A stretch of DNA of 64,000 nucleotides from positions 1 to 64,000 of the forward strand of contig SWDT01000118.1 of the NCBI GenBank assembly GCA_009193035.1, in the 5' to 3' direction. The stretch's first letter is position 1. Each line of letters starts with the position of its first letter. This DNA comes from Halicephalobus mephisto (taxonomy: Eukaryota > Nematoda > Chromadorea > Rhabditida > Panagrolaimidae). Below are positions 12,089-23,200 of this stretch, piece after piece. The position numbers were made by a program, and so were the translations under genes. The notes beneath the pieces were generated by a model. The model worked only from the letters and a program-made list of their open reading frames with translations, had not been told where the DNA came from and searched no databases.

Positions 12089-12532
12089 ATGATTGCCAAA
12101 TATCTTCCTTACTTGTTCCTCCTCGTTCTTTTGGCTTCCTATACTTCTGCCGCAGACCTCGTGGATGATGCAGACCCCATGAATACCTCAGATCTCGAGA
12201 ACATTTCTGGTAAAAACACCTGTCATTTACGTTGTATACTCAAATGCGAAAAACGGGTAAGTTCATTTTAATACAGTCAAACTTGGACATGAGATATCCC
12301 CTTGGGATCGGGCAAAGCGAATCTCATAACAAAGGATATATTATAGTGGGGGTATCATATCCAAGTTCTACTGTAAAACAAATTTGATCGAATGGAATTA
12401 ATCCAGGGTTGCGCCATTGGATACTGTAAAAAGAACGGACAATGTATTTGCATAAAATGTCATTACAATTCTGCCTTCGAGTTGGAAGTTGATTCAGAAA
12501 TGAAGGAAACCAAAAACGAAATTCAAATTTGA
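12089..12532 (+). CDS. ABF-type antimicrobial defensin 2
   Basis: Exons 12089-12256 and 12407-12532 encode 97 residues. The signal peptide (MIAKYLPYLFLLVLLASYTS) is nearly the same as in defensin 1. An acidic propeptide (DLVDDADPMNTSDLEN) follows, then eight Cys with CILKC, GYC and CIC spacing (CSalpha-beta fold). Defensin 1 has neither the propeptide nor the acidic C-terminal tail (FELEVDSEMKE). The 150-bp intron sits at the same codon position as in the other two genes and carries a MITE. A candidate leader acceptor (TTTTCAG) ends at 12063, again 25 nt before the ATG. The 3' UTR is closely similar to that of defensin 3 (GTTGTAACTGATTTTGTAA), so the two are recent duplicates at that end. Confidence 0.92.
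12272..12375. mobile_element. Short MITE in defensin 2 intron
   Basis: A 104-bp member of the TACAGT...ACTGTA family (TACAGTCAAACTTGGACAT ... CCAAGTTCTACTGTA) lying wholly inside the intron. Without it the intron would be about 46 bp, the usual size here. Confidence 0.82.
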
Positions 12533-13957
12533 CACTTTTGATGGAAATTATACACTGTTGTAACTGATTTTGTAACAAAGAATAATAAATATTTGGAACT
12601 TTGTAATAATATTTTGGAGATGACCGTAAGAAGACAAGTTGTAATTTTACCTGAACCATTCTTCGAAAAGATTAACTTGCTTATAAAAATCAAAGACTCT
12701 CATAGATGTTGAAATCCGTCGTGGACTATGATGTGGTCCATGTAATTCTGTCGAGGCTTGATTGAGGGACATTCATTCCTCTTTATTCTAATACAGCAAG
12801 ATTACAGTACAATATGTATCCTAAACCTACAGGAACAATAGAATAATACTGAGAATAAATATAATAATAAAAATCGAGAGAAAATTAAACAATAATAATT
12901 TCTGCCACATATAGATAAGGGGATTTGGCGACTTGAACATTGAGGATCTGAACCTTCCTTTATTCTCAAGAAAAAATAGACTTTTAAAAACCTTGAAATC
13001 TTACGTCAGAATCAAATCATCGTTCCGCGACAAAAACAAAGTTGTAAATATTCGAAAATTTGCAAAAATATACGATAATTTTGTGATAATCAATGTCTTA
13101 ACATCCTCAATCAAATGCCAAAGATCTTAAAATCCGAATTTTTATTAATATCTACTTTAAAAACTCTAAATTTCATGTTTTTTATTTCCTCGAGAAATAA
13201 ATATTCTTATTTTAGACCAAAATACAAATTCCGGAAGAACATAGAAAACACAAATATGGACTTTACGACATTTCATCTCCTATTTCGTAAGACATATCAT
13301 TTTTTCACTTTTGTATTGATTTTTGGTAATTGGATTAACATAATCTTACTTTTTTTACTTTTATTCCTATTTCGCACTATATCAAAATTTACAAACAATA
13401 CAATTTCAAACTTAAACAAATTAAATTTTCAATTTTAATTGTTTGCTTCTTTGATCCATCTGTTTCGTTGGTGACGTACGTAGGTGTTAGCCCGGGTTGG
13501 TAGGAGGGTCTGCTTCGTCACTAACATAATCTTAAATAAAAAAACTGATTTAAAAAATTTCTAAATCAGTGAGAATTGAAGAGGAAAATACCCTCAGGGA
13601 GCAACTGTTGTAGAACTCAAAAATTATTTTCGATCATGTTTTTCTAATTTTTTAAATTTAGGTTTTAATATCAAATATTTGTTTGTTTTCAAATGATGAA
13701 CATATTGCACACGTATTTCTTACAAAAAAACTGGTTTAACTCCTGCATCGGTGTTCATTGAATTTATTTTTTCCATTTCCTGTGGACGTTCTCGAGATGT
13801 ATATATAGGGGCGTCATATTCCCCCATTTCAGTTTCGTTTTAACAACTAAAGTGGAACCAGGTGTGAACTCCTACCACGAAAGCCCTTGTTAGGAACGGT
13901 AGTAGTTCCCGCCATTTTTGAACCGATTTTTTGTATCGTTGTTGTTTGATATACTGT
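12533..13957. other. Intergenic, no supported gene
   Basis: AT-rich. ORFs at 12933-13438 have no recognisable content. A short GC-richer patch at 13441-13515 (TTGGTGACGTACGTAGGTG...) and the segment 13780-13950 look like old repeat fragments, but I cannot define ends. Confidence 0.4.
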
Positions 13958-14285
13958 TCACAAGTTTTCTGAAATGACACCCAACCGAATGGAATCAACA
14001 CGTAAGAGCTCCTGATTACGGTTTTCACTATTATTTGATTCTAATTGTATACCATCGGTAGTAGAATTAGAATCCAACAGAAGATTGATCGTAACTAAGT
14101 ATAATCAACGTGTTCGGACCATGTTTGTTTCTAGTTAAAAAGGTCTTAGCACGTTGATTACATTCAGTTACGATCAGTCTTCTATTACATTGCATTCAGT
14201 TAGAATTAAATAATGTGAAAACCATGATCAGGAGCTCTTAAATGCTAATCCCATTCAGTTAAACATGATTTCAAAAAACCTATGT
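13958..14285. mobile_element. Long-hairpin MITE, family A copy 2
   Basis: Aligns over its whole length with 968-1295, sharing GAGCTCCTGATTACGGTTTT and GTGTTCGGACCATGTTTG. Both arms are present. Confidence 0.8.
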
Positions 14286-14787
14286 TAAGATAAAGTGCTT
14301 GTTAAAAAACTCAATCTATCTCATCGTCTGGAGGAATACTCAATTCCACATTTTAATCACAAAAATAATTTTCTGAGAATTCAATTTTTTCGATTTCATT
14401 AGTCTTCTTAAAAGTACGACTAGATCTATCTTTATCTGCCATAAATCCTATTCAAAGTTATCTTGGGGATATTCTTTTTTGAAAAGCAAAATTGAATCTG
14501 AAAGGAAAATCGAACAAATTTTCGAGTAATTTTTTGTGCATTTTTAAATTTTCCTAATGTTAAAAATTTACCAAGATTTATTTTCGAGAAGTTAATGAAT
14601 CGAATTACTGTGGTTTTGTTTTATAAAAATCTTCGAAATATAAAATACCAAATTTGGATCTACATTCGCAGAATGCGATGTACAAAATTTGGATAAGCTA
14701 GGTACAGTATCACAACAGAAGGACAACCCTCCGATCAAGAATGTACATTAGTTTTTGTATTTTCGTCATCCCAGCTTTTCAGCGAAT
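14286..14787. other. Intergenic, nothing seen
   Basis: AT-rich spacer with no ORF, hairpin or repeat that I can support. Confidence 0.4.
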
Positions 14788-14792
14788 GTTAG

Positions 14793-15119
14793 TGTTGTAT
14801 CCGTCACGCCGAGTGACCCAAGTCTAGATGAGGAGGGAAAATAGTATAGAAAAGGTTTATCAAATAAATGCCTTAGGCACAGTACAAAGAAACACTGTCG
14901 AAATCGACATAAACAAAACAACTCAACTTCTCGCCAAGAGGAACTGTATGTCTTCTTGTCGGTGCTAAGGCAATCCGTTCGGGACCAAGCGTTCCCTGTC
15001 GATTCTATGGCAATCTGTTCGAGACCAAGCGCTCCTTATTGGTGCTAAAGCAATCCGTTCGGGACCAAGCGCTCCCGATTAGTTGCGCTTCCTATTAAGG
15101 CTGGGTGCCCGATCCAACA
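14793..15119 (+). mobile_element. Solo LTR, family A copy 1
   Basis: A 327-bp element with inverted termini TGTT...AACA, flanked by the perfect 5-bp duplication GTTAG (14788-14792 and 15120-15124). AATAAA lies near 14865. Three tandem copies of a unit containing CAATCCGTTCGGGACCAAGC occupy 14965-15080. The opposite-strand copy at 39576-39855 has only two. Confidence 0.88.
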
Positions 15120-15369
15120 GTTAGATCAGGATAAAGTTGGTAATTCTCAATATTTTTACAGTATCGAAAACAAGGGGTTATTATAGAAATTGCGAAAACT
15201 AATTTTTTGAATAATAGGGAATTTAAATAAAACACGTAAACTGATCATCTACAGTAATATTATAATCTTGAATATTTTCGAATTTTACGGTACTCATGCA
15301 TATCAAAAATAGTTAAACAAATTCGAATACTGTTCGCTTAATTTACGAAATTTTTATATTAAATTTTTA

Positions 15370-16000
15370 TAAATCCTTCATACAAAAAAATATAACTTTT
15401 GACATTATAACAATTGCAAAATGCCAAATATTCGTAAAAATGTAACAATTATGTTACATTTGTGACGGAAATCGTAATAGTGACATTTCTATTTTTTGCT
15501 GAATTAAAAGTTATACTTTTTTGTGTAAATTTTGATGAATTTTATATGATATATGAATATATTAAAACAGCACTGATTATCAGATATATTATATTCAATG
15601 TATAGTTCTATTAAGTTCACACAAAAAATTACAACTTTTGACACTATAATAATTGGAAAATGTTACACAATTGTTACATTTTTACGAATATTTGACATTT
15701 GTGACGGAAATAGTAATAATGACGTTTCCATTTGTTACTGGATTAAAAGTTATACTTTTTTGTGTAAATTTGATAAATTTTATATGATATATGAATATAT
15801 TAAAACAGCACTGATTATCAGATATATTATATTCAATGTATAGTTTTATTAAGTTCACACAAAAAATTATAACTTTTGACACTATAATAATTGGAAAATG
15901 TTACACAATTGTTACATTTTTACGAATATTTGACATTTGTGACGGAAATAGTAATAGTGACATTTCTATTTTTGCTGAATTAAAAGTTATACTTTTTTAT
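15370..16000. repeat. 239-bp tandem repeat (about 2.6 copies) upstream of defensin 3
   Basis: Landmark CACACAAAAAATTACAACTT recurs at about 15379 (degenerate), 15618 and 15857, a 239-bp period. Each unit contains inverted arms (AAAAGTTATACTTTTTTGTG and its mate), so it looks like a MITE that became tandem. The array stops about 45 bp before the defensin 3 ATG. A diverged relative lies at 57720-58130. Confidence 0.8.
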
Positions 16001-16046
16001 ATCTGGATTTTCAGTCATTTTCAAAACTTCCGCTCTAGAATCCACG

Positions 16047-16379
16047 ATGCTCACTAAATATCTGCCCTATTTGTTGCTCCTCGCTATCTTGGTTTCCTAT
16101 ACCTCTGCCATGGATGACCTGGATGCCTCGAAGCCCTGTAGCAACCCTGGAGTTAAGGAAATTTGTACTGCCTTCTGCAGAGTCCAGGTAACTTTAATTT
16201 AATAAAATAAATTTAATTAACTAACATAAATCCAGGGTTGTTCTTTCGGAGTTTGCGGAAACAAATGCCGACGGCTATTTTGCCTCTGTGGAAGATGCCG
16301 TCATGACTCTATTTACAATTTCGAAACTGATACGGAGATGGATAAATGCAAAAACAAAGCTCTAGATTGGTTACTCTGA
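16047..16379 (+). CDS. ABF-type antimicrobial defensin 3, ten Cys
   Basis: Exons 16047-16187 and 16236-16379 encode 94 residues. The signal peptide (MLTKYLPYLLLLAILVSYTS) matches its neighbours, and the intron falls at the same place after the CxxxC motif (CTAFC). GVC and CLC complete the CSalpha-beta pattern. It differs from defensins 1 and 2 in having an extra Cys pair: one between GVC and CLC (GNKC) and one in the C-terminal tail (DKCKNK). These could form a fifth disulfide. The acidic tail (YNFETDTEMD) resembles defensin 2. The GATA block of the other two genes is missing, because the tandem repeat runs to within about 45 bp of the ATG. A leader acceptor (TTTTCAG) ends at 16014, and a polyA signal AATAAA is near 16411. 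Confidence 0.9.
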
Positions 16380-16459
16380 TCCTAATGATACATTGTTGTA
16401 ACTGATTTTGTAATAAATAACAATAAATATTTGGAACTTTATAATATTTTGGAAAAAAT

Positions 16460-17630
16460 CAGTATTCCATTTTATCGGAATTAAATATTAGAATTTAAAG
16501 TCAAAGTTGATGGTCAGTTTGATATAAAAGTTAATAATCAGAGTTAAAATTCAAAGTTGATAATCAAAATTCGAAGGTGATTATTAAATTTGAAAGCGAA
16601 AGTCGACAATGAGAATTTGATCGTCAAAATTCGAGGTTAATTATTAAATTTAAAAATCAAAGTTGATAATCAGAATTCGAAGGTGATTATTAAATTTGAA
16701 AATCAAAGTCGACAATCAGAATTTGATCATCAAAATTCGAAATTAATTATTAACCTTGAAAGTCAAAGTTAGTAATCAGGATTTAATATCAAAGTTCACC
16801 ATCAAAGTTCAATGTTGATTATTAATTTTTAAAATCAAAGTTGTTTATAAACATCCGACATAAAAATTAACCATCAAAGTTCATTGTTGATGATTGGAAT
16901 TAAAATTCAAAGTTGATAGAACTCAATTTAAAAGTCAAAAATCAAAATTTAAACTTTTCGTGCTGAGATATGAAGTTATATTTTGGTTCGGAAAATCCAG
17001 ATATTAAATTTTATTAATTGAAATAAAATTTTTTAAAGTAGAAAAAAAAAATATGAATTTTGTCATGTTGCAAAAAATCGAAATTTCGACCTCGACCTCT
17101 GACCATCAACCTTGATAAAACAGAAAAAAAGTGATTTTTCCGAAAAACCACATGATTTACAAAGAAAATCACATTTTTGTAAACCACAAATCATAAATTT
17201 TCTGTCTTTATCAAAGTCAGTGATCAGAGTTCGAGGTCAAAATTCCGACTTATTAAGATACAAAGTCATGTTGGTTCAAAAAATCTAAACACCGAATTCT
17301 ATTATTTTAGGTAAAATTTTTTCAACACAAAAAGATTTAATTTTTTACTTCAAATTTTGACTATCAACTTTGAAGTCAAACTTTTGACTATCAACTTCGA
17401 ATTCCAACATTGAAGTCAAACTTCTGATTATCAACTTTGAAGTCGAACTTCTGACTATCAACTTCGAACTCCGACTTTGAAGTCAAACTTCTGATTATCA
17501 ACTTTGAAGTCGAACTTCTGATTATCAACTTTGACATCCAATTTCCGATTACCAACTTCGAACTCCAACTTCTGATTACCAACTTTGACTTCCAACTTCT
17601 GATCACCAGCTTCTATAAAAAGTTCTGATA
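16460..17630. repeat. 1.2-kb imperfect palindrome with minisatellite arms
   Basis: The left arm (16480-16960) repeats variants of AAAGTTGATAATCAGAATTC. The right arm (17340-17625) repeats the reverse complement, CTGATTATCAACTTTGAAGT. Between them a tighter hairpin is centred near 17160 (GACCTCGACCTCTGACCATC at 17090 pairs with about 17220-17245). No coding is supported: the minus ORF at 17391-17606 is the array itself. Confidence 0.75.
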
Positions 17631-18201
17631 TCCTTCAATTTCTTACTGTATTTTAAAAATTCCCTAAACGCTATACTTTAATCAGAATCAACAAATCCAT
17701 TTTTATAAAATCCGAGAGTAATTTCGTCAAAAACACATTTTTTTATAAATCCACTTCCTAATTTCCAATATTTAAAATTAATTCAATTAACAAACCAATG
17801 TGAAAATCCATAAAACGATCAACACCAAAACCTCCATACAAAAATCAAACCACCCAACCTGCCGTAACGTTGCGAGCAAACTGCAAATTTGGACCTCAGT
17901 ACAAAAAATACTTAAAATTACTCCCAACAAAAACCACTTCAGTTCTCTAAAGTAATTTTTAATTCGTTAAAAACAAATTTTCCATTATTTTTAACGTTTA
18001 AATTTGATGAAAGTTCCGATCCTCATTGATTACTTTATGAACAATTAGAACCACTTTTGATGCACAATTTGCTGGATTATATAAACCAAATACCGGGAAG
18101 TTAAATAAAATGAATAGATTAAAATCAAAAATCCTTTCAATACGGTAATTAAAGAAATCACGAGATTCATAATGCGAAGAAGGGATCGAGGTAGCATCTG
18201 A
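17631..18201. other. Intergenic, nothing seen
   Basis: This is the 3' flank of the F-box gene (minus). AT-rich, with no further structure that I can support. Confidence 0.4.
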
Positions 18202-19946
18202 TCACTCAGACATCAACTGTTTTGGAGTTCGACGAAGGGAAAAATAACAAGGATCAGCAACAGGACATAAGCAGTAATTCATGCCGTTAATAATAACATT
18301 GATTTCACAACGACTGGCTTCCATTCTCTGCCGTAATTCCGGGCAGCGTAAAGCGTCAAGTGTGATGACAGTACTTTGACTAGGTGTCATTTTCCTGATA
18401 TTAACGCGATGAAGAGACTGAATCTCAATTATTAAAAACCGTACTTCCCAAAAGTCAACTTACTTTGCATTCCATCAACATCTTCAAAATCGTCTCTCCA
18501 CTTAAATCACCACAATCAGATATGGAGAGGGATTTAAGCTTCATGTCATTAACAAACGCGATAATTTCATCTCCCAACTCGTTTGTTCCGTCAAAGTTGC
18601 ACGCTTCCAAAGAATCGATATTCTTCAGAATCCCCAGCATGTCTCCTTCCATTTTCATACAGTAACTAACATCAAGCGCCTTCAGTTTATGACAAAACCT
18701 CAAACTCTGCAGTCCTTGGATGGTCAATACACAGTTGTAGTTCATCTTCAGAACTTCCAAATCCTTCAGATGACTGAAGTTCAAATGAGATCCATCAAAA
18801 GTCACGAACCAGTTCGAGAGTTCCAGCTTCTTTAACTTGGTCAAAACTTGAAACCATCTGTTCATCTGGTTCACACTGGCGTTCTCATAACTCTCCAGTA
18901 TCAGCGTCGTCAAACTATCCTCCAGTCGTTCGCTGAGGATATCCATATTTCTTACGGGAATGTTGTAACATCCGGCGAGATCCAAGTAGCTGACGCCTTT
19001 TGGAATATGTTGAAAGCTGTCACCCGTCAACTTAATGTTCTCGGCAAGATTAAGATATTTGATGTTTCGACACTTGGAAAACAAGACTTCAAGGCCCTTT
19101 TCGACGCTGGCATCACAGAAGCACTGCTCCAGAGTCAAGTATTCAATCAGTGGGCAATATCTACCGATGGTTCTCAGACTGGTGTTCGTCAATCTCGTCC
19201 TTGAAAGATTAAGCACCTTGAGGTTATTCGCGAAGGAAAAGCAGTTCACGACTTTGTACGTGATTGTAAGATAGTATCGGGACAAGTCGAGATCAGTGAT
19301 ATCCGTACGAGAAAGTACCATTTTGACCTAAAAAGCAACGAATAGCTTTCAATAACGGGGTAAGACTTGCAAATCGGTCAGTAAGACGATGTCCGACAAC
19401 ATGGGCATCCAGGGATGCAGCACAGTTGGGGATCTGATGGTACGTGCTCTTGATGGCCACCTCGTGATCTAACGTGTGAATCTGTCTCCAAACATAGCTT
19501 TTAGTGAGGACGTTGAGTCGGCGGCAAACCCTTTCGATATTGAAAAGGTCATCCAGCGGCGTACGCTTGAGTACTTGAGCCTGAAGACGGTTCATATATC
19601 AAATTCCTCCAAATCCCCACAGAACTCACCAAAACCTCATTTGGGAGATCGAGCAATCCCAATGGGATTGTTGACGCGGACGGGCCGTTATTGATTGTCT
19701 TCTTGGGTCTCTTCAGATTCACTTTTATTTTGGTCTGGAAGGATAAGGATGACTTCAAGCGCTACCTAAAACTCCAAAAACACTCACCAGAATCTCCTCA
19801 GGGGTGTCCTTAGCTGGACGCTTCCTCAATCTGTTCTCCCATGGGTTCGGCGCCTCAATCGCAAGGTTCATGAGTGCAGTTTGGGGTACAACGCTCGGAC
19901 GGCTAACAGAGGGAGCTGCTTTCCTGCCACGACTTCTAGGAGCCAT
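18202..19946 (-). CDS. F-box and leucine-rich-repeat protein
   Basis: Exons 19946-19788, 19734-19630, 19580-19371, 19327-18464 and 18417-18202 encode 517 residues, all phase 0. An N-terminal basic region is followed by an F-box made by joining exons 2 and 3 (LPNEVL + AQVLKRTPLDDLF, then VCRRLN and VWRQI). Exon 4 encodes about eight leucine-rich repeats of the AMN/Cys-containing type (for example LKVLNLSRTRLTN, IEYLTLEQC, LKALDVSYC). This is the architecture of FBXL/Skp2-like substrate receptors of SCF ubiquitin ligases, where the F-box binds SKR/Skp1 and the LRRs bind substrate. Intron 3 has no usable GT donor in the right phase but a consensus GC donor (GCAAGT) does fit. A TTG 18 nt upstream is not needed; the ATG at 19946 is used. 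The target is unknown. Confidence 0.85.
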
Positions 19947-20250
19947 TTTACCCAAATTTAACAAAATTCCCAGTTATTTATCCCGGGAAACCTGAAATAC
20001 AACGATATTAACAAATAAAACCCAAAATAGGACAAAAATAGCTTCAATCAATTTGGCAAAAACGAAATCCTGCGCGGAACGAACCAGCTGTGTTCGGCCG
20101 TCTGATCCCTGAGGATGCGGTACTCTCGAAACGAAAATAATTTTCCTTCGAGACTATTTTTAATTTTTTCGACTTGTTTCAATGTTCGTTAAACTTTTCT
20201 AGCAGCTTTATTATTTTAATTTTTTCTGGAATTTTTCCTTTTCATGGATT
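19947..20250. other. Divergent intergenic region
   Basis: 304 bp between the F-box gene (minus) and eat-3 (plus), expected to hold both promoters. A moderately GC-rich segment (20060-20140) is the only notable feature. Confidence 0.45.
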
Positions 20251-23200
20251 ATGAAGAATCCTCAACGTAGAAGGGAAAACGATACCGATGCTCTTGCCAG
20301 GTCCCAGAAAGTTTTGATTTTGCGGCAAATTCATGTCATCGGAAACAAGACCAAGTTTGTTTTTTTCGTCATTTTTAATTTCCAATGTATTTTGAAATAT
20401 ACTTTTCAGCTTGCTCAGACATCAACGTATCCTCGGGACGGTGGGCTCCAGAAGGACTTTTGTGGCAGTTTTACTTCGGCACGCCCTTAAACTACGGTAT
20501 TGGGTAGCTGGGGGGCTTTTTGGAGGGTCCATTGCTGCTTCTAACGTAAGTTCGATATATCGATTTCTTTCTTGCAGTGCGTATTTCAGTGGTACGACGA
20601 ATGGAAGAAGAGTCTCCCTGAGATAAACCTTCCGGAATGGGCGAAATTCGATGAAAATCCGTTCCTCAAGATCTCCGCCAAGTACGACGACATGAAAGCC
20701 AGATGGGCCGAACGGGACTTGGCTCATTTGACAGAATGGAAGAACAAGCTTTCCAACTTTGAGATCCATTGGAAAGGTCGTGAAGCCAGCGATTTGCAAG
20801 GTCAGCTTCTTTGGCTCAGTTCTGGTGTCAGTATGGATAATCGGTTTCGTTCTGCAGGTTCCACAAACGACAACATGAACAACTCCAATGACGACCATGG
20901 TTTGTTCGAATCCATCTAATTCATAATAGTCCAGCATTTAGGAAATTCGCTCTTTGCCATCTTTGGGTCGAGATTCGGCAGCAATAAAAGCGACGAAAAA
21001 TCTGACTACAAAAACCTCTCAGATTCCGAGCGGATCCAGAAGCTCCAAGATGAGATGATGAAGACACAAATGCAGTACCAGAGGGAGCTTGAACGGCTTG
21101 AGAAGGAGAATAAAAACCTCAAACAGCGCCTGTTGTTGAAGGATTCTGGAGAACAAAGACGCTTGAGGAAAATCAAACGTTCGCTTATTGACATGTACTC
21201 CGAAATGCTGGACCTCCTGAATGAGTACGACTCTTCTTATAACATCACCGACACCCTGCCTAGAGTTGTCGTCGTAGGGGATCAATCCGCAGGAAAAACT
21301 TCTGTTTTAGAAATGATTGCGCAAGCGAGAATATTCCCCCGAGGATCTGGAGAGATGATGACGAGAGCCCCGGTGAAGGTAACATTGAGTGAAGGTCCTT
21401 ATCATGTTGCTCAGTTCAAAGACAGCAACAGAGAATTTGATTTGACGAAAGAGTCTGATTTGGAGCAATTGCGAAATGAAATCGAATTGCGAATGAGGAA
21501 CTCTGTTGCTGATGGAAAAACGGTCTCGAATGAAGTCATTGCGTTGACAGTGAAAGGACCGTCTTTGCCAAGAATGGTTCTGGTTGACTTACCTGGGGTT
21601 ATTTCGACTGTGACAACTGGAATGGCAAAAGAAACGAAAGATGACATTACGAGAATGCTCAGTGTCCATATGGAGAACCCAAATGCCATTATTCTCTGTA
21701 TTCAAGATGGTTCTGTGGATGCGGAAAGGAGTAACGTCACGGATCTTGTTTCAAAAGTCGATCCAGAAGGAAGACGAACAATTCTAGTCTTGACCAAGGT
21801 TGATCTGGCAGAGAAAAACCTGAGCAATCCTCATAGAATTAGACGGATTCTTGAAGGAAAGTTGTTTCCGATGAAGGCAATTGGATACTTTGGAGTTGTC
21901 ACAGGAAAAGGAACTCATAATGACTCCATTGAAGAAATCCGGAAATATGAAGAAGAGTTCTTTGAGAATTCTAAATTGTTTAAAGATGGGGTTTTGAAGC
22001 CATCTCAAATGACGACGAGGAATATGTCGATGGCGGTATCAGAAGTTTTTTGGAGAATGGTCAAGGATACGATTGAAGCACAAGCAGATGCCTTTAAAGC
22101 AACAAGATTCAACCTGGAAACTGAATGGAAGAATACTTTCCCTAAGATGAGGGAACTCGATAGAGATGAGCTCTTTGACAAAGCAAGAAGTGAAATCTTA
22201 GATGAGTGTGTTAATCTTTCGTTGATCAATGCAGAAGATTGGGAAATTCTGTTGAAAGAAAAATTCTGGAAGACGTTATCCCCGTTTGTGTTTGAGCAGA
22301 TTTTACTTCCTGCGTTGAACGTTGATAATGCTGGTTCTTTCAACACTTTGATAGACATCAAGTTGAAACAGTGGGTAGATACGCAATTGGCTACAAGAGC
22401 TATTGATGTTGGATGGAAGACGCTTTCTGAAGCTTATAGGAAGCAGTTTGAATACAGTGCTCAAGCAAGGGATCATGATTCTATCTTTGATAAACTTAAA
22501 GAAGCGGTATTGAGTGCTGCTTTGGAGGAGCATAAATGGGATAAGAAAGCGTTGGATTATTTGGTGAGTGAGATTTGGTAATGCTTGATGAATGATTACT
22601 TTGTAGAGAGTTATACAATTGAATGCTATGGAGGATAGGATGATTCCAGATAAACGGGCATGGGAGAAAGCTTGTGGCTTCTTTGCTGAAGCTATTGATG
22701 AGAGAATGCATGAAATTGAACTGAAATTGGCAGAGACTAGAGGACCGGGATTTTGGTCTCGTTGGTTCTTGTGGAGAAGTCAAACTCCGGAGAACACTGT
22801 TAATCAAGGCATTCAGAATGAACTTAATTCTATTTTGTTGAATAATCCTGAACATAAGTCTCAACTTACTGATGATGATCTTACTGTAGTTAAGAGAAAT
22901 CTAGATGTACTAGGGATTATCGATGTCCCACAGGAGATTATTGAACAGCAATGGAGTCTTGTTTACAGAGCTCACACTTTGGAACATCTGAAGGAGACAG
23001 TGAGGGACTGCTACTCGTTTTTCCAGAACTACAAGCAAGGAAACATTAGTGATTATGAAATTGACTGCCACTCTATTGTGCTTTTCTATCGACTTCAGAA
23101 AATGATCGATCTCAGTTGTAATGCTCTACGGCAACAAATAACAAATACGGAGCAGAGAAGACTAGAAAAGGAGATTAAGGAAGTGCTGGATGATTGGTCT

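Noticed and set aside
17391..17606. 71-codon minus ORF with repeated WSKLVIRS-like units
   Set aside because: Direct translation of a noncoding minisatellite arm of the palindrome.
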